Made by a program: the position numbers and the translations under genes. Of a DNA stretch of 64,000 nucleotides, positions 48,485 to 56,981 are shown piece after piece. The notes below the pieces were generated by a model. It saw only the letters and a list, made by a program, of their open reading frames with translations, ran no database searches and was not told the DNA's origin. This stretch comes from Tritrichomonas musculus (lineage: Eukaryota > Parabasalia > Tritrichomonadida > Tritrichomonadidae), in contig JAPFFF010000003.1 in NCBI GenBank assembly GCA_039105265.1, positions 8,874,501-8,938,500 of the forward strand, written 5' to 3'. Each line of letters begins with the position of its first letter. Positions within the stretch are counted from its first letter, which is position 1.

Positions 48485-48908
48485 ATACATCAGGTTCTGC
48501 AATATTGTATTTTTCACGTAATTTGGCGATGAGATCCTTGGTATTTATATTGGTTCTCTCAATCGAGTAGTTGTAATACGGGCATTCCTTGTATTCCTGC
48601 TTTTCGGTATTCCCATTTACGAAGAACTCCTGCATGTTGACACTCAATTTGCGTCTACTATTGGATGTCAATTTGACAAATTCTAGGTTCTCCTTGAGCT
48701 TATTAGGGTAGAATCTAATGGTTTCAGTACCATTCTGGAGTGATACATATAGGACCCTCGCGAGGTACAATGAGTTCTTCAAATTGAATGGGAACTTGTC
48801 ACATAATATCGCGAAATTGCATTTTGCAAATCCATCAGGCTTTGGTGATAGGGATACTAGTGTGTTGATGTATTCGTAGACATTGGAGTAGCTTGGAGTG
48901 GCTTCCAT
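48432..48908 (-). CDS. hypothetical protein, 158 aa, next to the right TIR
   Basis: Begins MEATPSYSNVYEY. Mixed alpha/beta with Arg/Lys-rich middle and an acidic end (DLVLDDDPDFA). TTTTTTATCGC then CAAATG precedes the start, the same leader type as the genes at the other TIR. It overlaps the ATPase gene end on the opposite strand. I looked for His-Asp/Glu-Cys protease spacing because an adenovirus-type protease is expected somewhere in Polintons, and did not see it. Unknown function. Confidence 0.65.
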   Translation of the reverse strand: MEATPSYSNVYEYINTLVSLSPKPDGFAKCNFAILCDKFPFNLKNSLYLARVLYVSLQNGTETIRFYPNKLKENLEFVKLTSNSRRKLSVNMQEFFVNGNTEKQEYKECPYYNYSIERTNINTKDLIAKLREKYNIAEPDVFIGKHQDLVLDDDPDFA

Positions 48909-49000
48909 TTGGGATGCGATAAAAAATCAATATTCAAATATAAAAATAGGTTTTCCCAAATTCATCTGAGTCCCCAAATATGGAATATTTTGTCTGTCAT

Positions 49001-49382
49001 AGCTTGTTCCATCAGCTTGTTCCATTAGCTTGTTCCATATGTGGTCCCATAAGTGGTCCCATAAGTGGGCCATATGTGGGCCATAAGTGGTTCATAAGTG
49101 GGTCATATGTGGGTTATTTTTGGAATTTGTATGGGCCCAAATATAAGCGTTTTATAAGCGTTTTGGGGTGGTATGCAGTATGTGGATTCACTATGGGCAC
49201 AAAATAGGGAATTCTATGTGACCCCCGAATATGGGTCCAAATGTGGGGTCAAATGCAGGTTCAAAATATGGGGCTGTGGGTGTATGCTATTTTTGATATT
49301 TAGAAGGGGGCCAAAAATGGGTCATTTAAAGCGTTTTAAGTGGGGATTTATCTGGTCCCGATTCGGAACACTCATCACTACT
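49001..49382. repeat. right terminal inverted repeat of Mav-A2
   Basis: Inverted counterpart of 27178-27498, ending CTCATCACTACT. It has extra GCTTGTTCCAT and CATAAGTGG units, so internal short repeats expand and contract. The intervening 48909-49000 has no gene. A 72-codon frame inside is a repeat artefact. Confidence 0.92.
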
Positions 49383-50627
49383 AGTCTGTAATTCTCTGAC
49401 AAGTCCTTGATAAACATCTGGTTTGAGACCAAAACCTGCCAAATTTGAACGACCTAATTGAATAGTTCCTCCAAGGACATCCAAAGTAATTTTCTCTGTT
49501 TTGAGATTAATATTGTCCGATTTTGTTGTGGCGAGTAAGGCGCCTTTCAATTCACTTTTGATAATTTTGACCGTATCTCCTGGATCCAATGGTTTGTCTG
49601 GATTTGCTGAGGCGATTAATTCTGCAAATTCTTTTTTATTGACATCATCTCTTGAAACTCCATATTTTGTAAATTCTTCGTCAGTATATCCGAAATCAAT
49701 TGTTGGATGTTCCAAAACATCGTCATCATATACATTTGCGCCTTTGTATCTTTGGTATTCGATATGAAGTTTTTGGGAAGGAGTTGTTTTGGCAAAATAA
49801 TGAGACACTATGACAGACGGACGGCCTATTTGAGTGAATTTTCTTGAGATTGGGATGACAGCAGGCATTTCTTCGGCAATTTCTTTGTCTTCCAAAAATT
49901 GTAGAGTTTCCTTAACAATATTTGGATTGATTTGTGCCCAGACAAGAGCGCGTAAAGATGTTTTGACCTCTTCTTCTATCTCTCCACAAATTGCGTTTGG
50001 ATATAACTGCCATGTCTGAAGAGCCAGTTGGTCGACAAATGGGATGGTCAATTCAATGGTAAATTTATGTGGTTGTCCATCAGCAATATCCTTTAAATCG
50101 ACATAACAACCGCAAACAGATGGGGAGAATTGACTGACATTTTCCCAAGTTGAATGAGAATATTTTGATGTTGCTTTTGCATCACGAGGTTTGATGGAGT
50201 TATAGGCGAAAGATTCTCTTTGGAGTTCGTCTTGTCGATATGCGCCTAAGAGTTTATCATTTATCCAGAAGCGACAATCTTCATAAAATTCTACAGCATT
50301 CTTGAATCCGACAAATATTTTCATCAATCCATTTGTATCTGCTGATACGTCAATGGGCTGGGACAATTTAATGATAAAGTCAAGGAGAATTGTGGTAAAA
50401 GACTTTTCAATTTGGGTGATTGTATGGCCGGAATGAGATAATTTGATACGTGTTTTTGTGCCGACTGGGAGTGGGGCGTCTTTGTCTTTGAACTCTTCCA
50501 TAACGAAAGAAAATGTATTGTCTCCTCCATTTCTTTGAATGAGATTTCGTAATTTTGACTGGAAAAATGAGAGAACATCGCCTTCATCATTTCCTAAATT
50601 TTTGGTCTGTGCGTTGTAGTAGGTCAT
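49383..50627 (-). pseudogene. Mav-B major capsid protein, N-terminal part
   Basis: Residues up to VRELQT match the first two thirds of the Mav-A2 capsid protein: FVMEEFKDKDAPLP, IEKSFTTILLDFII, IFVGFKNAVEFYEDCRFWI, LQRESFAYNSIKP, STWENVSQFSP, WQLYPNAICGE, LGRSNLAGFG. The ORF then runs into the Mav-A2 terminal repeat and stops at 49326, adding about 20 foreign residues. It is the 5' half of the gene whose 3' half is 26527-27177. An ATT-rich T-run leader precedes the start. Confidence 0.9.
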
Positions 50628-50697
50628 TTGATTTAATATAAAAATGACAATAAAGGAGTTGTAAAGTTTGTTATATGAACATTTTACTTAAAAGGAA

Positions 50698-51003
50698 ATG
50701 GCATTCGGAAGTTGGTTTAAAAACATCATTAACGGAGCAAAAAACGTAATCGGAAAAGCATTACCGGTACTGAAAAAAGGTGCTGAAATCGTGTCAAAAG
50801 TCGCTCCAGTACTAGGTGGGGCAATAGGAGGACCTGTAGGAAATGTAATCAATAAAATAGGCGATTATGCTGGAAAATTTGCTGGGAATAAATCTTTGGG
50901 AGTAAATGGAGCGGGAATAAGACAGACAAATAATAGTTGGTCTCAGCAAATTGCAGGGCCTGTAGGAAATCCAGGAAGATTTGATATTCTTTTGTTGAAG
51001 TAA
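50698..51003 (+). CDS. small amphipathic virion-type protein of Mav-B, 101 aa (pVI-like)
   Basis: Basic amphipathic start (FGSWFKNIINGAKNVIGKALPVLKKG), a Gly-rich hydrophobic centre (VAPVLGGAIGGPVGNVI) and a polar tail. Divergent from the capsid gene, as in Mav-A. The same architecture opens Mav-C. Amphipathic helix plus Gly-rich hydrophobic segment suggests membrane activity during entry; this is inference from character and position, not from alignment to a known protein. Intact. Confidence 0.65.
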   Translation: MAFGSWFKNIINGAKNVIGKALPVLKKGAEIVSKVAPVLGGAIGGPVGNVINKIGDYAGKFAGNKSLGVNGAGIRQTNNSWSQQIAGPVGNPGRFDILLLK

Positions 51004-51035
51004 GATGAATTTTATTTGTGTTTATTGAAAAGGAA

Positions 51036-51458
51036 ATGAACGACATCAAAGTAATTGAGCCTATCTCAAAGCATACGAAAGAGTTTGATACAGTTGATGA
51101 ATTCAATTTATACTATAACAAGAATAAAGAAGAGATGGATAAACTTACGACGCATAAACTCAATAAATTATATCTCATAAAAGGGTATCGAATAACTAGA
51201 ATCAAGAATGTGTTGAGTCTCAAAAAAATGAAGCAAAATTCACAATCTAAAATTGACCTTGGCAACGAGCTAGATGAACTAAAAAAAGAGATACAACTAA
51301 TTCGTGAAATAACGAAGTTGGTAGAACCTATGAAAGAGACAATAAATAACATCATACATTTCTTAAATCCTCAGACTGAGAGTCCATATGGACATCGCGA
51401 CTATGTCGAGATAGAAGTTTCTCTTCCCTCTGATACCTGTACAATTAGGCAGGAATGA
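51036..51458 (+). CDS. conserved protein with C-terminal coiled coil, 140 aa (Mav-B)
   Basis: Start at ATG 51036 (MNDIKVIEP); upstream residues in the frame have no ATG. The N-terminal block FDTVDEFNLYYNKNKEEM...NKLYLIKGYRITR matches the Mav-A2 gene at 43928. A coiled coil follows (ELDELKKEIQLIREITKL). It is on the same strand as, and 32 bases after, the pVI-like gene, repeating the Mav-A neighbourhood. The 3' end overlaps the convergent ATPase gene by 58 bases. Confidence 0.72.
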   Translation: MNDIKVIEPISKHTKEFDTVDEFNLYYNKNKEEMDKLTTHKLNKLYLIKGYRITRIKNVLSLKKMKQNSQSKIDLGNELDELKKEIQLIREITKLVEPMKETINNIIHFLNPQTESPYGHRDYVEIEVSLPSDTCTIRQE

Positions 51459-52243
51459 GAATCTGGATTATAATTTTTTTCTTCAGACAATTGCCTGTAC
51501 AAATTGTAGAACTCCTCAAAGTCCAAATTACTTGCTGATTGGGAATAAATATAGTGTAGTTGTTGACGGTTGAAGCAAGGGAAAACGAACAAAGTTGTAA
51601 TCTCATTTTTGATATGCGGTTTGATGCCTTTCCATCCTTGAATCAATAAAAAGTAGGAAATATTTGTGTGTCTGCATCTTCGGAGCTGTTGGGAGAAATA
51701 CGATTCTTCGGAAGAAAATAGTTTGTTGTTTGAAATATCATCGAAAAGTATCAGTGTATGGAGGAAATCTTTGCTGAAATCAGTAATGTGAAGCACCTTA
51801 AACATATCATTTTTTTGTCCATCATCTAATCGTTCCTCCAATCCTTCTCGCTTGACAAGATAGTAGAGGTTCTTTGCAGCAATTAATTCTGTGATAAAAT
51901 CGACGGCCATCTTCTCGGAAACGGTAATATATGGCATTTTGATGAGGTGTTTGAGAGATTGGAAACTCCTATCGTTTTCGTCACCATTTTTCGTGATATA
52001 GATTAGTAAGTGAAATGTGTCGAGCAGGCCTATTTTGATAATTTCTTGGAGAGCAATGACGGTTTTTCCAGAATTTTGTTTTCCAACAATTACATTTACA
52101 GAATTGTATTTGATATGAATATCATCGTGGATTGGTTCGATTAATGCACCCGATAAATTATTTGCGTTTTGTTTCAAAGTTTCTGAGACAAGAGAATTTA
52201 CTTGCTTTGCAAGGTTGGGCATACCAACGACTTTTAAACTCAT
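51401..52243 (-). CDS. genome-packaging ATPase of Mav-B, 280 aa
   Basis: Walker A GKQNSGKT at about 54-61, Walker B LILFDDI at about 164-170, then QQLRRCRHTN and LFVFPCFNRQQLHYIYSQ. It lacks the N-terminal 40 residues of the Mav-A2 ATPase. Complete and apparently intact, in contrast to the capsid and fibre genes of the same element. A T-run (TTTTTTTGC) and GTAAATG precede the start. Confidence 0.9.
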   Translation of the reverse strand: MSLKVVGMPNLAKQVNSLVSETLKQNANNLSGALIEPIHDDIHIKYNSVNVIVGKQNSGKTVIALQEIIKIGLLDTFHLLIYITKNGDENDRSFQSLKHLIKMPYITVSEKMAVDFITELIAAKNLYYLVKREGLEERLDDGQKNDMFKVLHITDFSKDFLHTLILFDDISNNKLFSSEESYFSQQLRRCRHTNISYFLLIQGWKGIKPHIKNEITTLFVFPCFNRQQLHYIYSQSASNLDFEEFYNLYRQLSEEKNYNPDSHSCLIVQVSEGRETSIST

Positions 52244-52287
52244 TTACTTCCCAAAAGACTGCAAAAAAATGTTTAGGAGTGATATAT

Positions 52288-52986
52288 TTATTGTAAGAAT
52301 GCTTCATCATCTTCTGCGTCCCATTCACCATTACGTTCTTGATTATATTCTGCGTCAATACCATCATGCCATTCACCTCCTTCATCATCATTTCGATGGT
52401 CGTACTGCATGCCCTGTCTTTCTTGTCCAGTATACTGATCATGAATCAAATTTTCTCTTTCACGTTCATTGACTTCTTGAGCTGAAGCGACCATAGCATG
52501 TCCGAAATCATTATAAATCTTATTTCTGAGTTGTGCTCTTTGTTGAACAGTCCAATGCTCTCCGTTAGTATGAAGAACATGTAATAATAGGCTTGAAACT
52601 TCTGCATCAATCATTCGTTTTCCTTCACTCTTCTTACACCATTTCTTGAACTCTTCTGATTCTACTGAGGTGAAATGACGTTTTTGAGCAACAGTATTAA
52701 GTATATAGTGTTTCCATAACTTTGACGTTGCCATCATGATTAGTCTTGCCTTGAATTTAGGAGTGATATCGAGTATGTTTTGAGTCCTAAGATGGTTAAT
52801 AACATCTTCAACAACATGACTAACAACATAATCGCGGAATCTAGCAAAGGCATTCTTTCGCTTCTCCTTAACGAAACTGTACCCATCTAACTTGTAATCT
52901 CTCCACGATTCAGGCATTGTATAGCCTGTCATCTCACCTAAATGATGTGGATTTCCGTTGAGGTCATTATTATAAGAATAATTCAA
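52288..52986 (-). CDS. hypothetical protein of Mav-B, 232 aa
   Basis: The first 150 residues are helical with Trp/Lys-rich pattern (FARFRDYVVSHVVEDVINHLRTQNI, FKKWCKKSEGKRM); the last 70 are extremely acidic and Asn/Gln/Gly-rich (NDDEGGEWHDGIDAEYN). No homologue was recognised in Mav-A. It lies behind the ATPase on the same strand with a 44-base gap. Its 5' end overlaps the minisatellite ORF on the other strand by 45 bases. Unknown function. Confidence 0.65.
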   Translation of the reverse strand: MNYSYNNDLNGNPHHLGEMTGYTMPESWRDYKLDGYSFVKEKRKNAFARFRDYVVSHVVEDVINHLRTQNILDITPKFKARLIMMATSKLWKHYILNTVAQKRHFTSVESEEFKKWCKKSEGKRMIDAEVSSLLLHVLHTNGEHWTVQQRAQLRNKIYNDFGHAMVASAQEVNERERENLIHDQYTGQERQGMQYDHRNDDEGGEWHDGIDAEYNQERNGEWDAEDDEAFLQ

Positions 52987-53664
52987 TTTCTCCTTGAGAT
53001 AGCTGAGGCTGTATCTGATGCGGTAACTGATGTGATAGCTGAGGTTGTATCTGATGCGTTAGCTGAAGATGTAGCTGATGTGATAGCTGAGGTTGTATCT
53101 GATGCGGTAGCTGAAGATGTAGCTGATGCGGTAGCTGAGGCTGTAGCTGATGCGGTAGCTGAAGATGTATCTGATGCGGTAGCTGAAGATGTAGCTGATG
53201 CGGTAGCTGAAGATGTAGCTGATGCGGTAGCTGAAGATGTAGCTGATGCGGTAGCTGAGGCTGTAGCTGATGCGGTAGCTGAAGATGTATCTGATGCGGT
53301 AGCTGAAGATGTATCTGATGCGGTAGCTGAAGATGTAGCTGATGCGGTAGCTGAAGATGTAGCTGATGCGGTAGCTGAGGCTGTAGCTGATGCGGTAGCT
53401 GAAGATGTAGCTGATGCGGTAGCTGAAGATGTATCTGATGCGGTAGCTGAAGATGTAGCTGATGCGGTAGCTGAAGATGTAGCTGATGCGGTAGCTGAAG
53501 ATGTAGCTGATGCGGTAGCTGAAGATGTATCTGATGCGGTAGCTGAGGCTGTAGCTGATGCGGTAGCTGAAGATGTATCTGATGCGGTAGCTGAAGATGT
53601 ATCTGATGTGGTAGCTGATGCGGTAGCTGAGGCTGTAGCTGATTCTGATACTATATTTGATTGA
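52942..53664 (+). CDS. minisatellite-encoded repeat protein, 240 aa (doubtful gene)
   Basis: After about 18 residues the frame consists of an eight-residue repeat, VADAVAED with A/S and D/A variation, repeated to the end. It would form a very regular amphipathic acidic helix. It is open because the 24-bp unit has no stop in this frame and a unit of 24 keeps frame. The 5' end overlaps the divergent 232-aa gene. Codon-level variation (GTAGCT/GTATCT, GAAGAT/GAGGCT) changes residues only within the Ala/Ser/Asp set. Expression is unsupported. Confidence 0.35.
   Translation: MMWISVEVIIIRIIQFLLEIAEAVSDAVTDVIAEVVSDALAEDVADVIAEVVSDAVAEDVADAVAEAVADAVAEDVSDAVAEDVADAVAEDVADAVAEDVADAVAEAVADAVAEDVSDAVAEDVSDAVAEDVADAVAEDVADAVAEAVADAVAEDVADAVAEDVSDAVAEDVADAVAEDVADAVAEDVADAVAEDVSDAVAEAVADAVAEDVSDAVAEDVSDVVADAVAEAVADSDTIFD
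52990..53650. repeat. 24-bp tandem repeat (minisatellite), roughly 27 copies
   Basis: Unit GCTGATGCGGTAGCTGAAGA plus TGTA, with a few variant units (GAGGCTGTA, GTATCT, TGTGATAGCT near the left edge). Variants are interspersed in a higher-order pattern of several units, suggesting unequal exchange of blocks. The left edge has the most diverged units. Confidence 0.9.
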
Positions 53665-53708
53665 GTTGTCGCCTACAGCTTTCTCGTTTTAGCCATAGGC
53701 GACAACTC
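53663..53708. terminator. perfect 13-bp stem hairpin directly after the minisatellite ORF
   Basis: GAGTTGTCGCCTA (53663-53675) pairs perfectly with TAGGCGACAACTC (53696-53708) around a 20-base loop. It starts within the stop codon of 52942-53664. It could end a transcript, or be a remnant of a short inverted repeat. It also marks a sharp change to extremely AT-rich DNA. Confidence 0.4.
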
Positions 53709-55544
53709 CTTATACTCTATTTAATTGCTTTGTTCGTAGATTGCGCAATTGATTTTTATAAATAAAATACCCCTCTCTCCTACAATTCGTAATTTTTTTT
53801 ATATCTCCATAAATAAACAATTTTTAAAATTATTTTATATTAATTAAATTCAGTTATATAAAATATTAATAAAAATATATTTTTTATTTTTCATAATCAA
53901 AGAAAAAATGGAAAAATAAGCATTAAAAAAAAAGGCTGGAATAAAAACCTATTCAAAAACTCGCTCATTGATAGAAATTTTAACACGAACTTTTACACTT
54001 TTTAGCATTCAATTATTTGAATTAAATTTTTTCAAAGTGCTGAACTTTTGCAAAATTTTGCATTCAATTTTTGGCACTTTTTTAGAGGTATTCATGTGAA
54101 GTGAAAACTCGTTATTTGATTTTTTTATTTTTAGTTTAATTGAATGAATATTTTATCTTATGAAAAAATATTAAGATTATTTACTTCCATATATCCAATA
54201 CTGACATTTGCCATAATTGGTTTTAATGGATGTTGAGAATTTAAAAACCATTTAAAAAATGATATTTCGTTTATATCTCGAGTCAAATAAAATATTTATG
54301 AATTACAAATCAATAATAATATTTTATACTTTATTTATAAAATATATTATCTGTTTTATTTCCATATTACTAGCCATATATAGATTTAAACACAAATTTA
54401 CATAAAAAATATTAGAAAATGACTTATTTCTCAATTGCTTTACGAAATAATAATACATTAATTGTACAATATAATAATAATATATATTTAAATAAATTTT
54501 ATTATGTAAATAAGTTACTTTATACTCTCATTTTAAAGAAAAATGTAATTAATATTTTGTATTATTTTGAATTATTTTTCATCGTATTTATGTACGTTAT
54601 TATTATTTTAGTGATGTGAGATGATTATTTTCGGTGAAGTGAAATTATTAGTGAAATGATTCTTGAAAAATATAAATTTGCTCATCTTCATAAAAATATT
54701 AAAAAAAATATTTTCTATTTAGTCAAATTATTATTTGCCATTTTATAAAATTAATTTTAATATTTAATATATTGAAAATCAAAAAACAATCACAATACAA
54801 ACCAACTAATATATTTAGAAATTCAATTTAAAATCATCGTTTAATTGAATTTTACATTTTTTTTTTGTTAATTTATCTATTTAATATATTATATAAATTT
54901 TAATTATAAAATACATATTGTATATAAATAGTAATATCTATCATAAATATAAATTATAATAATGTTTAAATAAAAATATTACTAGGATACAAAAAGTTTA
55001 TTATTTCAATAAAACAATATAATAACTGAAAAAGTTAAAAATTTTTTAAAAATAAAATGAAATATAATCATGTATATCTTTAGAAATAAAATATATTATA
55101 AACATATAAATATTAATATATTATTTAAATATATATACAATAATTAAAAATAAAACAAATATAAATATATATCTATATTACATCAATTTTTATATAAAAA
55201 AATTATACAGCCTCTCAAAAATAAAGCCATTTTTATTTCAGAAAAATAAAAATAGAAATATCTCAAAAATAGGAGTATAAAATTCTTATTCATTAAAGTA
55301 CAATCTTAGTTTTAAAATAAAAATAAAGAAATAATGATCAAAATTACAATATTTCGTCAATTTCTCTACATGAATGCCTCTTAACAAATCGACAAATATA
55401 TAAATCAATTCAAAATTTTGAGTTTAAAATATCCGAAACAACAATAAGTAGAATAGTTCTTTCTTTAAATATAAAAAATAAATATCAGAAACCTAAATAA
55501 CAAGCAAAGCTTGTGAAAGCTAGTTTTATTGACTTTAAATAACA
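53709..55544. other. 1.8-kb extremely AT-rich region without recognisable genes
   Basis: Long runs of A and T and many short TA-rich palindromes. The only open frame above 60 codons (54419-54619) has Ile/Tyr/Asn/Leu composition expected of AT-rich noise. No TIR, tRNA or element fragment is recognised. It may be host intergenic DNA between two elements or a decayed element. Confidence 0.6.
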
Positions 55545-55856
55545 ATGGAAAAAGTTGAAGATACAGATAGAGTCGAACCCTCAACACCCCAAAATTCTAG
55601 TGGATTTTTAGGAAAATTTATAAATAGTGTTGGTAAAGCTAGTAAATGGATAGAAGATTCTGCTATTGGCAAAGCGGGAAAATGGATATCGAAAAATAAA
55701 GTACCAATCTTAAATACTGTCGGAGGAGCGGCTCAAGCTTTCGGAGCAATTACAGGGAACCCTGCAGTAGCTGGTATTGGCAAAGGAATGATGATGGCTG
55801 CAGATGGAATCAAAGAAGGAGAGGCAAAAGCCGCATTACAAAAAATCGATAGCTGA
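55545..55856 (+). CDS. small amphipathic virion-type protein of Mav-C, 103 aa (pVI-like)
   Basis: An acidic start (MEKVEDTDRVEPS), basic amphipathic helices (GKFINSVGKASKWIEDSAIGKAGKWISK), and a Gly/Ala-rich hydrophobic segment (GGAAQAFGAITGNPAVAGIGKG). Similar in plan to 44413-44664 and 50698-51003. The leader is AT-rich with AACAATG. It overlaps the next ORF by 53 bases. Confidence 0.6.
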   Translation: MEKVEDTDRVEPSTPQNSSGFLGKFINSVGKASKWIEDSAIGKAGKWISKNKVPILNTVGGAAQAFGAITGNPAVAGIGKGMMMAADGIKEGEAKAALQKIDS

Positions 55857-56250
55857 AAGACAGCCGAATCCTTTGGGAAGTAATGTAGCTCAATCACATT
55901 TCCCACGCATTTATTATGGAAGGAAGCCATCTGGTTTTAAAATACATCATAAACGAAATAAGCATCTTGAAAGGGCTATGGTACAATTAGCACAATTGAA
56001 AAAACAAATAAGCAATAAAAACAATACAACTACCGCTAAAAGTAGTAAACAGAAAAATGCCACAACACAAAAAGAAAAGCCAAAAGAAAAGCCTAAACCA
56101 TTGCCTCCCAAAAAGCAATTGTCAGCAGCTGAAAAACACCACATCGAATCTGAAAAATTAAAGAATGATAAACAATTCTGGGCGGACCTGAGAGAAGCCA
56201 CAAGAAGACATAGAGAAGCATACGAAAAGTTTGAGAAAGATGATTGGTAA
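55804..56250 (+). CDS. Lys/Gln-rich charged protein, up to 148 aa
   Basis: The frame has ATGs at 55804 (inside the previous gene) and later at 55978. It is very basic and low in complexity in the centre (KNNTTTAKSSKQKNATTQKEKPKEKPKP), with a helical Glu/Lys/Arg C-terminus (HIESEKLKNDKQFWADLREATRRHREAYEKF). The start is uncertain, or the frame could once have continued the previous one through a frameshift. A DNA-binding or core-type protein is possible from its charge, but no family is recognised. Confidence 0.5.
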   Translation: MESKKERQKPHYKKSIAERQPNPLGSNVAQSHFPRIYYGRKPSGFKIHHKRNKHLERAMVQLAQLKKQISNKNNTTTAKSSKQKNATTQKEKPKEKPKPLPPKKQLSAAEKHHIESEKLKNDKQFWADLREATRRHREAYEKFEKDDW

Positions 56251-56320
56251 ACAAACTCTCCAAAACTCAAACAAATTCGTGTAAAAGCCTGCATATTCAA
56301 ACATTTTTTAAATTTCATAA

Positions 56321-56962
56321 ATGAGAAAAAGAGTGCCTCAAAGCAAAAGATTACAGTTGATAAATAAATGGCTACGTGGGATTGAAGATGATGATTTTGA
56401 AGAGTTCCCTACCAAAACAGAAGAAAAATATATTGTTAGGCCTCGTAAGGAACCACTGGTAAAGCCCCCTTCTGAACCGTCTACTGAAGAATCATCTATT
56501 GAACCACAAGCAGAAGAACAGGAAGTAGAAGAGCCGACAGAGGAGCCTACAATAAAGCTGCCAACAAAATCTCTCCCAAAAAAAATCACAAGGCCTAAGC
56601 CGCAATCAAATAATTCAGCCATTTTTGAAGCTGCGAGCACTCGCTGCCTCCGACAAGCGGAGGACCCCACGATAAATATGGAAATATTAAATCAGCTAAA
56701 ATTATTGGGAGAAGAAATAAAAAGTAAACGAGAAAAGAAAGAGCAAAAGAGGATGATAAAAGAAGTAATGAATAAAGAATTATATAAAAGAAATCAATAT
56801 ACTCAGCCACAATATATTCAAGAGCCTAATTTTCCTTCCGGAAATGATATAGAAGAAGAACCAGAGGACGAGTCAGCACGACCACCACCTCCTCCTCATC
56901 CTCAACCTCAACCTCAACTCATTCGCAGAAGAAGAAATAATATTTTCTCTGATATATTTTAA
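56321..56962 (+). CDS. proline/glutamate-rich protein, 213 aa
   Basis: Begins MRKRVPQSKRLQL, then a Glu/Pro-rich tract (EEQEVEEPTEEPTIKLPTK), a helical Lys/Glu stretch (LLGEEIKSKREKKEQKRMIKEVM) and a Pro-rich end (PPPPPHPQPQPQ) closing with RRRRNNIFSDIF. The start follows TTTCATAAATG. Low-complexity Pro-rich proteins also occur beside virion genes in Mav-A, but no sequence homology is evident. Intact. Function unknown. Confidence 0.6.
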   Translation: MRKRVPQSKRLQLINKWLRGIEDDDFEEFPTKTEEKYIVRPRKEPLVKPPSEPSTEESSIEPQAEEQEVEEPTEEPTIKLPTKSLPKKITRPKPQSNNSAIFEAASTRCLRQAEDPTINMEILNQLKLLGEEIKSKREKKEQKRMIKEVMNKELYKRNQYTQPQYIQEPNFPSGNDIEEEPEDESARPPPPPHPQPQPQLIRRRRNNIFSDIF

Positions 56963-56981
56963 AGTTTTTATTTTTTTATAA

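Larger units (their letters stand above)
27178..49382 (+). mobile_element. complete Maverick/Polinton Mav-A2 (22,205 bp)
   Basis: Both ends carry matching terminal inverted repeats beginning AGTAGTGATGAGTGTTCC and ending in its complement. Flanking hexamers are AGTCTA (27172-27177) and AGTCTG (49383-49388), matching at five of six bases, consistent with the 6-bp duplication known for Mavericks. It contains PolB, integrase, ATPase and capsid genes in one unit. The insertion splits the capsid gene of Mav-B. Confidence 0.95.
49383..53708. mobile_element. Mav-B, right segment
   Basis: Resumes the Mav-B capsid gene at the base after Mav-A2 and continues with pVI-like, 144-aa homologue, ATPase and a 232-aa gene. 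Homologues exist in Mav-A but strand and order differ. The right boundary is uncertain; I end it at the hairpin after the minisatellite, where base composition drops sharply. No terminal repeat was recognised there. Confidence 0.7.

Noticed and set aside
52990-53650. CRISPR array
   Set aside because: Units are contiguous 24-bp repeats without unique spacers and the setting is eukaryotic.
54419-54619. 66-codon hydrophobic frame
   Set aside because: Composition (Ile, Asn, Tyr, Leu, Phe) is what random extremely AT-rich DNA gives; no homologue in the window and no start context.
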